Positions 1 through 7,735 of a stretch of 41,883 nucleotides of DNA are shown piece by piece. The position numbers and the translations under genes are program-made. The notes under the pieces are model-generated. The model saw only the letters and a program-made list of their open reading frames with translations, was not told the DNA's origin and ran no database searches. Location: contig JANXOP010000106.1 in the NCBI GenBank assembly GCA_025357755.1, forward strand, positions 1-41,883, read 5' to 3'. The DNA is from Kofleriaceae bacterium (GTDB lineage Bacteria; Myxococcota_A; Polyangia; Haliangiales; Haliangiaceae). Within the stretch, counting starts at the first letter, position 1. Every line of letters begins with the position of its first letter.

Positions 1-1073
1 GCCTGGACGAAGCCATCGCCGCAGGTCGCCGAGGCACACGAATTCGCGCAGCTATCGGTGTTGTTCTGGTTGCCGTCGTCGCACTGCTCGACGCCCGTTT
101 GGATGAAGCCGTCACCGCAGGTCGCGATGGCGCACGAGTCGAGGCAGGCATCGGTATTGGTCTGGTTTCCATCGTCGCACTGCTCGACGCCGGTCTGGAC
201 GAAGCCGTCGCCGCAGGTCGCCTGAGTGCACGTGTCGAGGCACGCATCGGTGTTGCTCTGGTTCGCATCGTCACACTGCTCGAACCCGATCCTCACGAAG
301 CCGTCGCCGCAGGTCGCATTCGCGCAGGTGTTGAGACACGCATCGTTGTTGCTGTTGTTGCCGTCGTCGCACTGCTCGACTCCGACCTGGACGAAGCCAT
401 CGCCACACGCGGAGGCGGTGCAGGTGTTCGAGCAACTATCGGTGTTGCTGTGGTTCGCGTCATCGCACTGTTCGACGCCGAGTTGAACGAAGCCGTCGCC
501 GCAGGTCGCCTGCACGCACGTGTCGAGACAGCCATCATTGTTGCTCGAGTTGGCATCGTCACACTGCTCGAAGCCGGTCCGCACGAAGCCATCTCCGCAC
601 GACGCGGTGACGCACGTGTTGAGGCAGCTATCGTTGTTGCTGAGGTTGCCGTCGTCGCATTGTTCACCCGGACCGACGACGCCATCGCCGCAGCCCGCGG
701 CCATGCACGTGTTGCGGCAGGCGTCGGTATCGATCTGATTGCCATCGTCACACGCCTCGACGCCGGTCTGCGTGAAGCCATCACCGCAGGTCGCGGTGAG
801 GCAGGTGTTCAAGCACGCATCGGTGTTGCTGTGGTTGCCGTCGTCGCACTGCTCGACGCCCGCTTGCGTGAACCCGTCGCCGCAGGTCGCGGTGTGGCAG
901 GTGGTGAGGCACGCATCGGTGTTGTTCGCGTTGGCATCGTCGCACTGCTCGACACCTGCTTCGACCACACCATCACCACACCTGGCGGACATGCAGTTGT
1001 TGAGGCAGCCATCGGTGTTGCTGGTATTGCCGTCGTCGCACTGCTCGGCGCCGTCCCGAAAGCCGTCGCCGCA
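1..1073 (-). repeat. 96-bp coding tandem repeats (DUF4215 units)
   Basis: A strict 96-bp period (32 codons) repeats from position 1073 down to 1, about 11.2 copies, inside the Cys-rich lipoprotein gene. The copies differ mainly at codons 6-8 and 18-20 of each unit, and in the interchange of GDDGN and DDAN forms. Length is kept exactly in phase, with one unit (about 610-700) carrying the variant GDGVVGPGEQC. The period also keeps the opposite strand open for nearly 1.8 kb, but that frame has no protein-like features. Confidence 0.9.
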
Positions 1074-1706
1074 CGTGACGACGTTCGCGACCGCGATCGT
1101 GATCGTCGCGAGGTTCGAGGGCAGGATGCCGTCGGTGGCGCGGTAGGTGAACGAATCCTCGCCGTGGTAGTGCGTGCTCGGGGTGTAGATCGCGTGCGTG
1201 CCGCTCAGCGTGACGGTGCCGTGTCCCGGTGGATCGGCGAGCTCGTAGGTCAGGCTCGGGCCGTCGGGATCGGTCGCGTTCAACTGGATCGAGACGCCCT
1301 GATTCTCGTTGGTCGTCGCGGTGCCATCGTGCGCGACCGGCGCTACATCGACCGCCTTGATCGTGATCGTGACCGGCACGGTCGTCGTATTCATGCCGTC
1401 CGAGATCGCGATCGAGAACGTATCGATGCCGCTGTAGCGGATGGCTGGCGTGTAGTCGAGCTCGGAACCGTCACCGGTGACCGTGCCGTGCGCGGGCGCG
1501 CTCGGCACGTAGGTGAGGGGCTCGCCTTCCGGATCGGTCGCCCGCGCGCTGATATGAGCGACGCCACCTTCGAGGATCGACACCATGATCGAAGAAGCGC
1601 CGGTCGCGGAGATCAGGCTGGGAGGAAAATCGGTGTGCCGATCATCCCCACACGCGCCAAACGAAAATACCAATCCCCACGCAGCGAACGCAGACCAAAA
1701 TTTCAT
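1..1706 (-). CDS. Cell-surface lipoprotein with Ig-like domains and DUF4215 Cys-rich repeats (3' end outside window)
   Basis: The reverse strand is open from ATG 1706 to the window edge (568 codons, no stop). The N-terminus is a lipoprotein signal with the lipobox Cys at residue 19 (SFGAC), so an outer-membrane or surface anchor is likely. Residues about 30-210 form two Ig/cadherin-like units (motifs DPEGEPLTY, DPDGPSLTY, SGIDTFSIAISDG, GEDSFTYRATDG). From residue 212 on there are eleven complete 32-residue repeats and the start of a twelfth, each of the form CGDGF..-GVEQCDDGN..NTDAC...C, the DUF4215 'Myxococcus cysteine-rich repeat'. Four Cys per repeat suggest two disulfides per unit. Function is unknown; family members are surface or secreted proteins of Myxococcota. 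It is divergent from cysD, with 91 bp between the chosen starts. The 3' part is missing because the window ends. Confidence 0.85.
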   Translation of the reverse strand, partial: MKFWSAFAAWGLVFSFGACGDDRHTDFPPSLISATGASSIMVSILEGGVAHISARATDPEGEPLTYVPSAPAHGTVTGDGSELDYTPAIRYSGIDTFSIAISDGMNTTTVPVTITIKAVDVAPVAHDGTATTNENQGVSIQLNATDPDGPSLTYELADPPGHGTVTLSGTHAIYTPSTHYHGEDSFTYRATDGILPSNLATITIAVANVVTCGDGFRDGAEQCDDGNTSNTDGCLNNCMSARCGDGVVEAGVEQCDDANANNTDACLTTCHTATCGDGFTQAGVEQCDDGNHSNTDACLNTCLTATCGDGFTQTGVEACDDGNQIDTDACRNTCMAAGCGDGVVGPGEQCDDGNLSNNDSCLNTCVTASCGDGFVRTGFEQCDDANSSNNDGCLDTCVQATCGDGFVQLGVEQCDDANHSNTDSCSNTCTASACGDGFVQVGVEQCDDGNNSNNDACLNTCANATCGDGFVRIGFEQCDDANQSNTDACLDTCTQATCGDGFVQTGVEQCDDGNQTNTDACLDSCAIATCGDGFIQTGVEQCDDGNQNNTDSCANSCASATCGDGFVQ

Positions 1707-1797
1707 CGAGTGACCAGTCGGCCGTATGAAGCAACCGTTAAGGCGAACCGCCCGATCACGCTGGACACGAGGTCGCTCTGCGGATATACGTCTGTTA

Positions 1798-2706
1798 TTG
1801 CGGACGTTCACCAGACCCCACCTTCGCGCGCTCGAAGACGAAAGTGTTCATATCTTTCGAGAGCTTGCGGCTGAACGCGAGCGACCGGTCCTGTTGTTCT
1901 CTGGCGGCAAGGACTCGATCGTCCTCCTGCGACTCGCCGAAAAGGCGTTCCGGCCGGCGCGGTTTCCGTTCCCGCTCCTCCACGTCGATACGGGCCACAA
2001 CTTCCCCGAGACGCTCGAGTATCGCGATCGAACGGTGGAGCAGCTCGGCGAGCGGCTGATCGTCGCGCACGTCCAGGCCTCGATCGACGCGGGGCGCGTG
2101 ACCGAAGAGACCGGACCGCGCGCATCGCGCAACCGGCTGCAGACGACGACGTTGCTCGACGCGATCGAGGAGCACAAGTTCGATGCCGCGATCGGCGGCG
2201 CCCGGCGCGATGAAGAACGTGCGCGCGCGAAGGAGCGGATCTTCTCGCACCGCGACGAGTTCGGCCAGTGGGATCCCAAGCACCAGCGCCCCGAGCTGTG
2301 GTCGCTCTACAATGGTCGCGTGAAGCGCGGCGAACACCTCCGCGTGTTCCCGCTGTCGAACTGGACCGAGCTCGATGTCTGGCAGTACATCCAGCTCGAG
2401 GACATTCCGCTGCCGTCGATCTACTTCGCGCATCGCCGCGACGTGTTCCAGCGCGACAGCATGTTCTATGCCGCGAATCCGTTCGTGACGCTGCTACCGA
2501 ACGAAGTGATCCGGACCGAGACGGTGCGGTTCCGGACGATCGGCGACATGACCTGCACGGGCGCGGTGCGTTCGCCGGCACGCACTCTCGACGAAGTGAT
2601 CGCGGAGGTGGCCGCGGCCCGCGTGACCGAGCGCGGGGCGACGCGCGCCGATGACAAGTTCACCGAGGCCGCGATGGAAGATCGCAAGCGCGAAGGATAT
2701 TTCTGA
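1798..2706 (+). CDS. cysD: Sulfate adenylyltransferase subunit 2 (ATP sulfurylase small subunit)
   Basis: CysD, with the GTPase subunit CysN, makes adenosine 5'-phosphosulfate (APS) from ATP and sulfate in the cytoplasm. Visible signatures are the PP-loop SGGKDS near residue 35-40 and the family blocks FPLLHVDTGHNF, GGARRDEERARAKER and LSNWTELDVWQYI, ending in a typical C-terminal KREGYF. I chose TTG 1798 because family alignment begins with THLRALE-like sequence (here FTRPHLRALEDES) and the 24 codons upstream to ATG 1726 look unlike CysD; ATG 1726 would also leave only 19 bp to the divergent gene. No clear ribosome site marks either start. It overlaps cysN by one base (TGATG), which implies translational coupling. 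Confidence 0.95.
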   Translation: MRTFTRPHLRALEDESVHIFRELAAERERPVLLFSGGKDSIVLLRLAEKAFRPARFPFPLLHVDTGHNFPETLEYRDRTVEQLGERLIVAHVQASIDAGRVTEETGPRASRNRLQTTTLLDAIEEHKFDAAIGGARRDEERARAKERIFSHRDEFGQWDPKHQRPELWSLYNGRVKRGEHLRVFPLSNWTELDVWQYIQLEDIPLPSIYFAHRRDVFQRDSMFYAANPFVTLLPNEVIRTETVRFRTIGDMTCTGAVRSPARTLDEVIAEVAAARVTERGATRADDKFTEAAMEDRKREGYF

Positions 2707-3998
2707 TGGTGGCCGTTCCGTCGATCGCGCAGTTCGGACTCGAAGACGATAGCGAGCTGCTGCGGTTCTCGACCGCGGGCTCGGTCGACGACGGCAAGTC
2801 GACGCTGATCGGTCGGTTGCTCTACGACACCAAGACGGTGTTCGAAGATCAGGTCCAGCACATCGAGGATGTCTCGCGCCGCCGCGGTGACGAGCGCACG
2901 AACCTCGCGCTGCTCACCGATGGTCTGCGCGCCGAGCGCGAGCAAGGCATCACGATCGATGTCGCGTACCGCTACTTCGCGACGAAGAAGCGCAAGTTCA
3001 TCATCGCGGACACGCCGGGCCACGTGCAGTACACGCGGAACATGGTGACCGGTGCGTCGACCGCGTCGCTCTCGATCGTGCTCGTCGATGCCCGCCAGGG
3101 CCTGGTCGAGCAATCGCGTCGCCACGCGCACATCGCCTCGCTGTTGCAGATCCCGCACCTGGTGTTCGCGGTCAACAAGATGGATCTCGTCGGCTGGAGC
3201 CAGGAGCGCTTCACCGAGATCGAGCGCGACCTCGCCGCGCTCGCGAATCGGCTCGAGCTTCGTAACTACAAGGTGATCCCGATCAGCGCGCTGACTGGCG
3301 CGAACGTCGTCGATCGCTCGCTCGAGATGACCTGGTACGCGGGCCCGACCCTGCTCGAGCATCTCGAAGCGGTGCCGCTCACGAACGAGCACGATCTGAT
3401 CTCGGCGCGGTTCCCGGTGCAGTGGGTGATTCGCCCGCAGTCGCGGGACGACGCGCATCACGATTATCGCGGCTACGCCGGTCAAGTCGCGGGAGGTGTC
3501 CTGCGCGCCGGGGATGACGTGGTGATCCTGCCCAGTGGCGTGACCACGAAGATCGCGCGGATCGAACAAGGTGGCACCGAGATCGCCGAGGCCTACCCAC
3601 CGATGAGCGTGACGTTGCACCTCGAGCACGATGTCGATGTCAGCCGCGGCGACGTGATCGCGAGGCCGAACAACCAGCCCACCGTCAGCCAGGAGCTCGA
3701 CGCGATGATCTGCTGGATGACCGACAAGCCGCTCGCGCCGCGCGGCCGCTACGCGCTCAAGCACACGACCCGGTGGACGCGCGCGATCGTCGAATCACTC
3801 GAGTACCGCCTCGACGTCAACACCGGTGATCAGCAGCCGGCCGAGCAGCTCTCGCTCAACGATCTGGGGCGGGTAAAGCTGCGCACCACGTCGCCGGTGA
3901 TCTTCGATGCGTACCGCCAGAACCGCACGACGGGCTCGTTCATCCTCGTCGACGAGGCCACGAACTCGACCGTTGCGGCTGGCATGCTGCTCGGATAG
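2706..3998 (+). CDS. cysN: Sulfate adenylyltransferase subunit 1, GTPase
   Basis: CysN is the elongation-factor-like GTPase that drives APS synthesis by CysD. The protein has 430 residues. G1 is GSVDDGKS (residues 25-32), followed by the switch region EREQGITIDVAYRYF, G3 DTPGHVQY (102-109) and G4 NKMD (157-160), then two beta-barrel domains. It ends after the barrels, so it lacks the APS-kinase domain that some CysNC proteins carry; consistent with this, a separate cysC lies 1.5 kb downstream on the other strand. The start ATG overlaps the cysD stop by one base. The next gene begins within 11 bp of its TAG stop and may be co-transcribed. Confidence 0.96.
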   Translation: MVAVPSIAQFGLEDDSELLRFSTAGSVDDGKSTLIGRLLYDTKTVFEDQVQHIEDVSRRRGDERTNLALLTDGLRAEREQGITIDVAYRYFATKKRKFIIADTPGHVQYTRNMVTGASTASLSIVLVDARQGLVEQSRRHAHIASLLQIPHLVFAVNKMDLVGWSQERFTEIERDLAALANRLELRNYKVIPISALTGANVVDRSLEMTWYAGPTLLEHLEAVPLTNEHDLISARFPVQWVIRPQSRDDAHHDYRGYAGQVAGGVLRAGDDVVILPSGVTTKIARIEQGGTEIAEAYPPMSVTLHLEHDVDVSRGDVIARPNNQPTVSQELDAMICWMTDKPLAPRGRYALKHTTRWTRAIVESLEYRLDVNTGDQQPAEQLSLNDLGRVKLRTTSPVIFDAYRQNRTTGSFILVDEATNSTVAAGMLLG

Positions 3999-4009
3999 TG
4001 TCCGCGGCC

Positions 4010-4759
4010 ATGCGCCGCGCTCTCGTCGTCCTCGTCGTAGCTGCGTGCGGTTCGTCGGCGAATCCGGCCGCGCCCGACGCGGCGCTGTCACACGACGGAG
4101 CGCGGCTCGACGCACCGGCCGATGCGATGGTCACCGCGGGCTTCGGCGATCTCTCCGGGATGTGCGGCGTGATCCACGAGCTCGATCTCGCGCAGCCCAC
4201 GTTCGAGATGATCGGCGTCTCGTTCGAGTTCGCGGTGCCGTACGTCGATCCGGCGGATCGCGCGCAGCTCACGGCCGGCGGCCAACACATGGCCGCGACT
4301 CCAAATGCCGGTGGCAGCTCCGGGCTCTCGGAGATCTTCGCGTACGAGCAGCTCGCGCGTTGCGAAGGCGCGGCGTTCCTGAAATCGGAGACCGAGATCA
4401 CGTACGACCCGCCGACCTCGAAGAAGACCGATCTCGAGGTGATGATGGGTACGCACAAGATCGGCGTGTCGGTGACCCGCGCGTTCAAGGGCCCGCTCGG
4501 CAGCGGGCCGCTCACCGCGGCGGCGGCTGCCGAGCTCGCGAACCGCAAGCTGTCCGAGATTCACGATTCGACGGCGGGCGTGCAGACCACCGCCGACAAG
4601 TGGGACAAGCAGATCCTCGCGGTGCTCGTCGATAACGCCGACGATGCGGCGACGTTCACGACCGCGGTCAACGCGCTCGACGCGACCGTGAAGGGCGACA
4701 CGATCTTGATCCTCACGACCACGAACGGCGCCGACGACTTCATCTACACGAATCAGTAG
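4010..4759 (+). CDS. Putative lipoprotein of unknown function
   Basis: I do not recognise this family. From ATG 4010 the product has 249 residues and begins with a very short lipoprotein signal (RRALVVLVVAACGSS, Cys 13). A GTG at 3998, overlapping the cysN stop, is an alternative start giving four more residues. A Pro/Ala/Asp-rich linker follows, then an alpha/beta domain with three Cys and alternating hydrophobic stretches (KIGVSVTRAF, ILAVLVDNADD, DTILILTTTNG). The last two resemble beta-strands of a nucleotide-binding or nuclease-like fold, but no catalytic motif is convincing. It sits directly behind cysDN with no terminator visible, so it may be co-transcribed, though a sulfate role is not shown. 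It abuts vapC tail to tail with no intervening base. Confidence 0.75.
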   Translation: MRRALVVLVVAACGSSANPAAPDAALSHDGARLDAPADAMVTAGFGDLSGMCGVIHELDLAQPTFEMIGVSFEFAVPYVDPADRAQLTAGGQHMAATPNAGGSSGLSEIFAYEQLARCEGAAFLKSETEITYDPPTSKKTDLEVMMGTHKIGVSVTRAFKGPLGSGPLTAAAAAELANRKLSEIHDSTAGVQTTADKWDKQILAVLVDNADDAATFTTAVNALDATVKGDTILILTTTNGADDFIYTNQ

Positions 4760-5170
4760 TCAGAACGGATTCGTGATCGTCACGCCATCGATCACCTGGC
4801 CATCGCTCAGGTCTTCGCTGATCAGGCGGGTGCATCCAGCCGTGCTCGCCGCCTTGACGATCAAGGCATCCCAGAACGAGATCGTGCTCGCGCGATGGAG
4901 CTCGATCGCCGCGAGGATCAAGGTCGGTCGGATCGTGATCACGTCCAGGCGCTCGAGCGCGCGAATCCGTAGCGCCGCGCGATCCGGGGTGAAGCCGAGC
5001 TTCTTGCACGCGTTGACGAAGTATTCCTGCATCACTTGCGTGGAGATGACCGCTCGCTTCTCGCGAATCAGCTCCGCCAGCACGGCCCTGGCACTCGCGC
5101 GTTTTCTCTTCGCACGCGGATCGTCTGCGTACAGGAAGATATTCGTGTCGATGAACACGCGCTCGCTCAT
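4760..5170 (-). CDS. vapC: PIN-domain toxin of a VapBC-type pair
   Basis: A 136-residue PIN domain, typical length for VapC. Conserved acidic residues of the Mg2+-dependent RNase site are visible: D8 in FIDTN, E49 in QVMQEYF, D101 in SFWDALIV and the E119/D120 pair in LISEDLSDG. VapC toxins cleave tRNA or rRNA and are neutralised by the partner encoded just upstream. The ATG overlaps the antitoxin stop by four bases (ATGA), so the two are translationally coupled. Substrate cannot be predicted from the sequence. The pair lies between cysN/lipoprotein and cysC, and separates the sulfate genes. Confidence 0.9.
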   Translation of the reverse strand: MSERVFIDTNIFLYADDPRAKRKRASARAVLAELIREKRAVISTQVMQEYFVNACKKLGFTPDRAALRIRALERLDVITIRPTLILAAIELHRASTISFWDALIVKAASTAGCTRLISEDLSDGQVIDGVTITNPF

Positions 5171-5421
5171 TCGGGCTTGTACCGATCGAGCCGTTCCTCG
5201 TAGGCGCTATCTCTACTCGCGCCGACCTGACCTTGGCTTTGCCGCGTGAGCGGCTCGCTCCAGAGACGCTCGAACTCGGCGAGGATCTCATCGCCGTCCT
5301 GCTTGCCCGCAAGCACCTCGATGTACTCGCGAATCAGCGCGTTCAGGCTCGTGCCTCGCTGCCGCGCAGCCTCGCGTGCACGCTCGACGAGCTGCTCCTC
5401 GACCGAGAGAGTCAGGTTCAT
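5167..5421 (-). CDS. vapB: Ribbon-helix-helix antitoxin partner of the PIN toxin
   Basis: 84 residues. The N-terminus (MNLTLSVEEQLVERAREAA, then GTSLNALIREYIEVL) has the strand-helix-helix pattern of RHH/CopG-type DNA-binding antitoxins. The C-terminal half is charged and low in structure, as expected for the toxin-binding tail. It is first in a two-gene operon and overlaps vapC by four bases. A near-perfect 26-bp palindrome begins 5 bp upstream of its ATG and is the likely autoregulatory operator. Assignment to VapB is by position and fold; sequence families of RHH antitoxins are very divergent. Confidence 0.85.
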   Translation of the reverse strand: MNLTLSVEEQLVERAREAARQRGTSLNALIREYIEVLAGKQDGDEILAEFERLWSEPLTRQSQGQVGASRDSAYEERLDRYKPE

Positions 5422-5425
5422 TTAC

Positions 5426-5451
5426 ACATAATACGTGCGCACGTAGTATGT
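5426..5451 (-). promoter_or_regulatory. Operator palindrome of the vapBC operon
   Basis: 26-bp inverted repeat centred between 5438 and 5439. Twelve of thirteen base pairs match (only 5431/5446 fails); the core is TACGTGCGCACGTA. On the reverse strand it contains a TATTAT hexamer (5429-5434) that fits a -10 element about 8-13 bp before the vapB ATG, so VapB binding would block the promoter and the transcript may be nearly leaderless. Confidence 0.75.
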
Positions 5452-5500
5452 GGCAACCACCCGGACGCAGAGGGTCGCGGTCGCCCAACGCACGCGGGAA

Positions 5501-6025
5501 CTACGCGAGACCGCGAGCTCGGAGCAGATGGACCACGCGGTCCGCGCTCTCGTCGAGCGACTCGACGTGGGTGTGGATCGTCAGCGCCGGATGCTCGGGG
5601 GCTTCGTACGGATCGCTCACGCCGGTGAAGTGGTCGATCGTGCCCGCGAGCGCCTTCTTGTAGAGGCCCTTCACGTCACGCGCGGCGACCGTCTCGAGCG
5701 GGGCGTGGACATAGATCTCGACGAACTCGTGCCCTGCCTCCTGCGAGTGCTTCGCGAGCTGCGCGCGGGTCTCGGCGTACGGCGCGATCGAGGCGACGAA
5801 CACCAGCACGCCGTGCTTGGCGAGCAAGCGCGCGACAAAGCCGATGCGATGGGAGTTGGTGTCGCGATCCTCTTTCGAGAACCCGAGGCCTTCCGAGAGG
5901 AACTCGCGGATCTCGTCGCCATCCATGATCTCGCTCGGTCGCGCGATCTTCTTCGCGACCGCGTGCGCGAGCGTGGTCTTGCCCGCCCCCGAGAGACCGG
6001 TCAGCCAAACAACCGCGCCGGCCAT
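5501..6025 (-). CDS. cysC: Adenylyl-sulfate (APS) kinase
   Basis: Phosphorylates APS to PAPS, the step after CysDN. 174 residues, a normal stand-alone CysC length. The P-loop is GLSGAGKTT (residues 10-18), followed by DGDEIREFLSEGLGFS with the APS-binding region, RDTNSHRIG, and VHAPLETVAARDVKGLYKKAL, all classic for the family. It is oriented opposite to cysDN and starts 5 bp after the stop of the Glt-like operon's last gene, so it may be read as that operon's distal gene instead of with cysDN. No own promoter is evident in the 5-bp gap. Confidence 0.95.
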   Translation of the reverse strand: MAGAVVWLTGLSGAGKTTLAHAVAKKIARPSEIMDGDEIREFLSEGLGFSKEDRDTNSHRIGFVARLLAKHGVLVFVASIAPYAETRAQLAKHSQEAGHEFVEIYVHAPLETVAARDVKGLYKKALAGTIDHFTGVSDPYEAPEHPALTIHTHVESLDESADRVVHLLRARGLA

Positions 6026-6030
6026 CCCGA

Positions 6031-7425
6031 TCAGTCCGGAACGAGCTGGAGGGTGATGGCGAAGCTCGCGCTCGTCGCTTCGCTGTCCTTATCCTTCGGG
6101 ATCGGGAAGCGCCAGGTGCCCATCAAGCTGCTGATGCACTCGTCGACTTCGCCGGCGAAGCCCGTCGCGCCGGTCGAGACCGCGCGACCCGTCTCGTTGA
6201 CGGTGAGCTTGAGCGTGACCTTGCCGCGAGCCGACGCATCCTTCTTCAGATACGTCGTGTAGCAGCGCTTGATCTGCGCCATGTAGACCGATTGGATCTT
6301 CGAGAGCACGACATCGGGCGTGAGCGACGAGTCGTCGAAGGTCTGCTTGTCGCTGACCTGAATGCGACCGGTCGGCGCCTTCTCTTCTTTCGGACCGCCC
6401 GCGGTCTCCGTGCCACCGGGGCCATTGATCGCCGGACCCTTGCCGTTACCGACGCGCGCATCGCCATCGCCACGCGGGCCACGGCCTGCACCACCACCGA
6501 CGGCGACGGTCTTGCCACCTTCACGAACATCCGCGATCTGTTGACCGAGATCCGCGCCCGGGCGGCGCTTGCTCATGTCGCCTTCGCTCGTGCCGTTCGC
6601 ACCTTCGCCGGTGAGAAGATCGGCCATCGCGCTGGCTTGCTGCTGTTGCATCGCGATGTCTTTGGCCGAGTCGCGACCCGCGCCCGGATCTTTTTCCGCG
6701 GGCTTGGGTGACGGTTTGTCGGGGGTCTTCGCCGCGACTTTGTCGGGGGTCTTCGCGGCGGCCGAGCCCGCGGTGTCGGCCGGTGCCGCCTTGTCGGGTT
6801 CGGTCTTGATGTCGGCCTGGTACTGGTCCGGTTGGAAGACCATGTTGTAGGCGCGATCGGCCATGCCGTTATCGGTCTGGCGATCCATCGTGAGCGCGAC
6901 GATCACCACCGCGAAGTGGATGATGATCGAGGCACCCATGATCACGGACAGCCGCGGATCGAAGCGATCCGCGAACGTGCCACGCACCGAGGCAGGCAGC
7001 ATCGGCTTGGGCTGACGCGGCGGCTCGGTGACGAACTGGAACAGGACCGTGAGATCGCCGAGCGAGAGCTTGCCGCGTGCGGTCGGCGTGAGCGCGACTT
7101 GATAGTACTCGCCGGTGTTCTGCGCACCGTTGCTCTTGAGCTGCTCGAGCGTGAACACGTTGCCACCGTCGGAGAGGCGACCGTCCATCTTCGGCAGAAA
7201 GCGCAGGTAGTACTTGTCTTGATCGATCGCGAACAGCGTGAACTCGAGCGGCAGGCCTTCGACCGGGATCGAGAAGGTGTTCTTCATCGATTGGCCGACG
7301 GACACCGACGAGCGCTCGCGCATCAACCGCTCTTCGACGATCTTGCCGCCGAGCAAGATGCCGATGCGCAGCACGCGCTGGCGCGGTTGACCATTCGGTT
7401 GTTGGGGAGGTCGTTGGGTCGCCAT
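6031..7425 (-). CDS. gltG: GltG-like inner-membrane protein (FHA-like N-terminus, one TM, AgmX/PglI C-terminal domain)
   Basis: 464 residues from ATG 7425, whose codon overlaps the upstream TGA by one base (TGATG). An upstream in-frame extension to 7554 is rejected because it lies inside the preceding gene. Residues 17-132 form a beta-rich cytoplasmic domain reminiscent of FHA (RIGILLGGKIVEERLM, SVSVGQSMKNTFSIP). One TM segment lies at 159-180. A long Lys/Pro/Gly-rich periplasmic linker follows, and a TonB-like C-terminal domain at about 355-464 has the AgmX/PglI signature (IKRCYTTYLKKD, GKVTLKLTVNETGRV-like, CISSLMGTWRFP). In M. xanthus GltG/PglI spans inner membrane to periplasm in the gliding complex. 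The gene order supports the name; function in this organism is inferred. Confidence 0.82.
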   Translation of the reverse strand: MATQRPPQQPNGQPRQRVLRIGILLGGKIVEERLMRERSSVSVGQSMKNTFSIPVEGLPLEFTLFAIDQDKYYLRFLPKMDGRLSDGGNVFTLEQLKSNGAQNTGEYYQVALTPTARGKLSLGDLTVLFQFVTEPPRQPKPMLPASVRGTFADRFDPRLSVIMGASIIIHFAVVIVALTMDRQTDNGMADRAYNMVFQPDQYQADIKTEPDKAAPADTAGSAAAKTPDKVAAKTPDKPSPKPAEKDPGAGRDSAKDIAMQQQQASAMADLLTGEGANGTSEGDMSKRRPGADLGQQIADVREGGKTVAVGGGAGRGPRGDGDARVGNGKGPAINGPGGTETAGGPKEEKAPTGRIQVSDKQTFDDSSLTPDVVLSKIQSVYMAQIKRCYTTYLKKDASARGKVTLKLTVNETGRAVSTGATGFAGEVDECISSLMGTWRFPIPKDKDSEATSASFAITLQLVPD

Positions 7426-7727
7426 CAGAATGGCGCTTTCTTCACGGTCGCGAGGATGAGCGGCATGAAGTCCTGCTTCAGGCTCTCCCATTCGTAGTTG
7501 ATGTTCTTCGCGGTGAGCACGTAGACCACGCTCGGACGCGGGACCTTGCCGCACACCGCAACCACCGTATCGATCACGGTGACGGGCTTGCCGCCGACGT
7601 ACTCGATGTGGAACTTGCCCTGCTTCTTGTCGCTGTCGTTGCCATCGTCGGAGCAGCGCTCCGGCGAGTCCGCAAACGCAGGGATCGCCGTAGCCGCGAG
7701 CAGTGTCAGGACCAGGATCGAACGCAT
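7425..7727 (-). CDS. Small periplasmic protein, position of GltF
   Basis: 100 residues with a clean Sec signal (RSILVLTLLAATAIPAFA, cleavage before DSPE). ATG 7727 is preferred over GTG 7739 because a GAGAGG ribosome site lies five bases upstream. The mature part has two Cys (ERCSDDG and VVAVCGK) that may pair, and the motif SVVYVLTAKNINYEWESL. It has no recognised domain. Its place between the GltE-like and GltG-like genes is where gltF lies in M. xanthus, so I suggest it is the GltF counterpart on synteny alone. Its stop overlaps the gltG start by one base. Confidence 0.78.
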   Translation of the reverse strand: MRSILVLTLLAATAIPAFADSPERCSDDGNDSDKKQGKFHIEYVGGKPVTVIDTVVAVCGKVPRPSVVYVLTAKNINYEWESLKQDFMPLILATVKKAPF

Positions 7728-7735
7728 GAGACCTC

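Noticed and set aside
1..1073. Regular repeats resembling a CRISPR array
   Set aside because: The 96-bp period is all coding, divides by three and encodes Cys-rich units. There are no short repeat/spacer alternations and no cas genes.
99..1874. Long forward open frame with a 32-residue periodic Ala/Val/Glu-rich product
   Set aside because: It is the antisense of the DUF4215 repeat gene. The 96-bp period leaves the strand open; the product has no signal, domain or start context.
4010..4759. PD-(D/E)xK nuclease-like core in the lipoprotein
   Set aside because: A D-x-E-V and G-V-S-V pattern is present but no DxK or ExK dyad follows, so there is no catalytic support.
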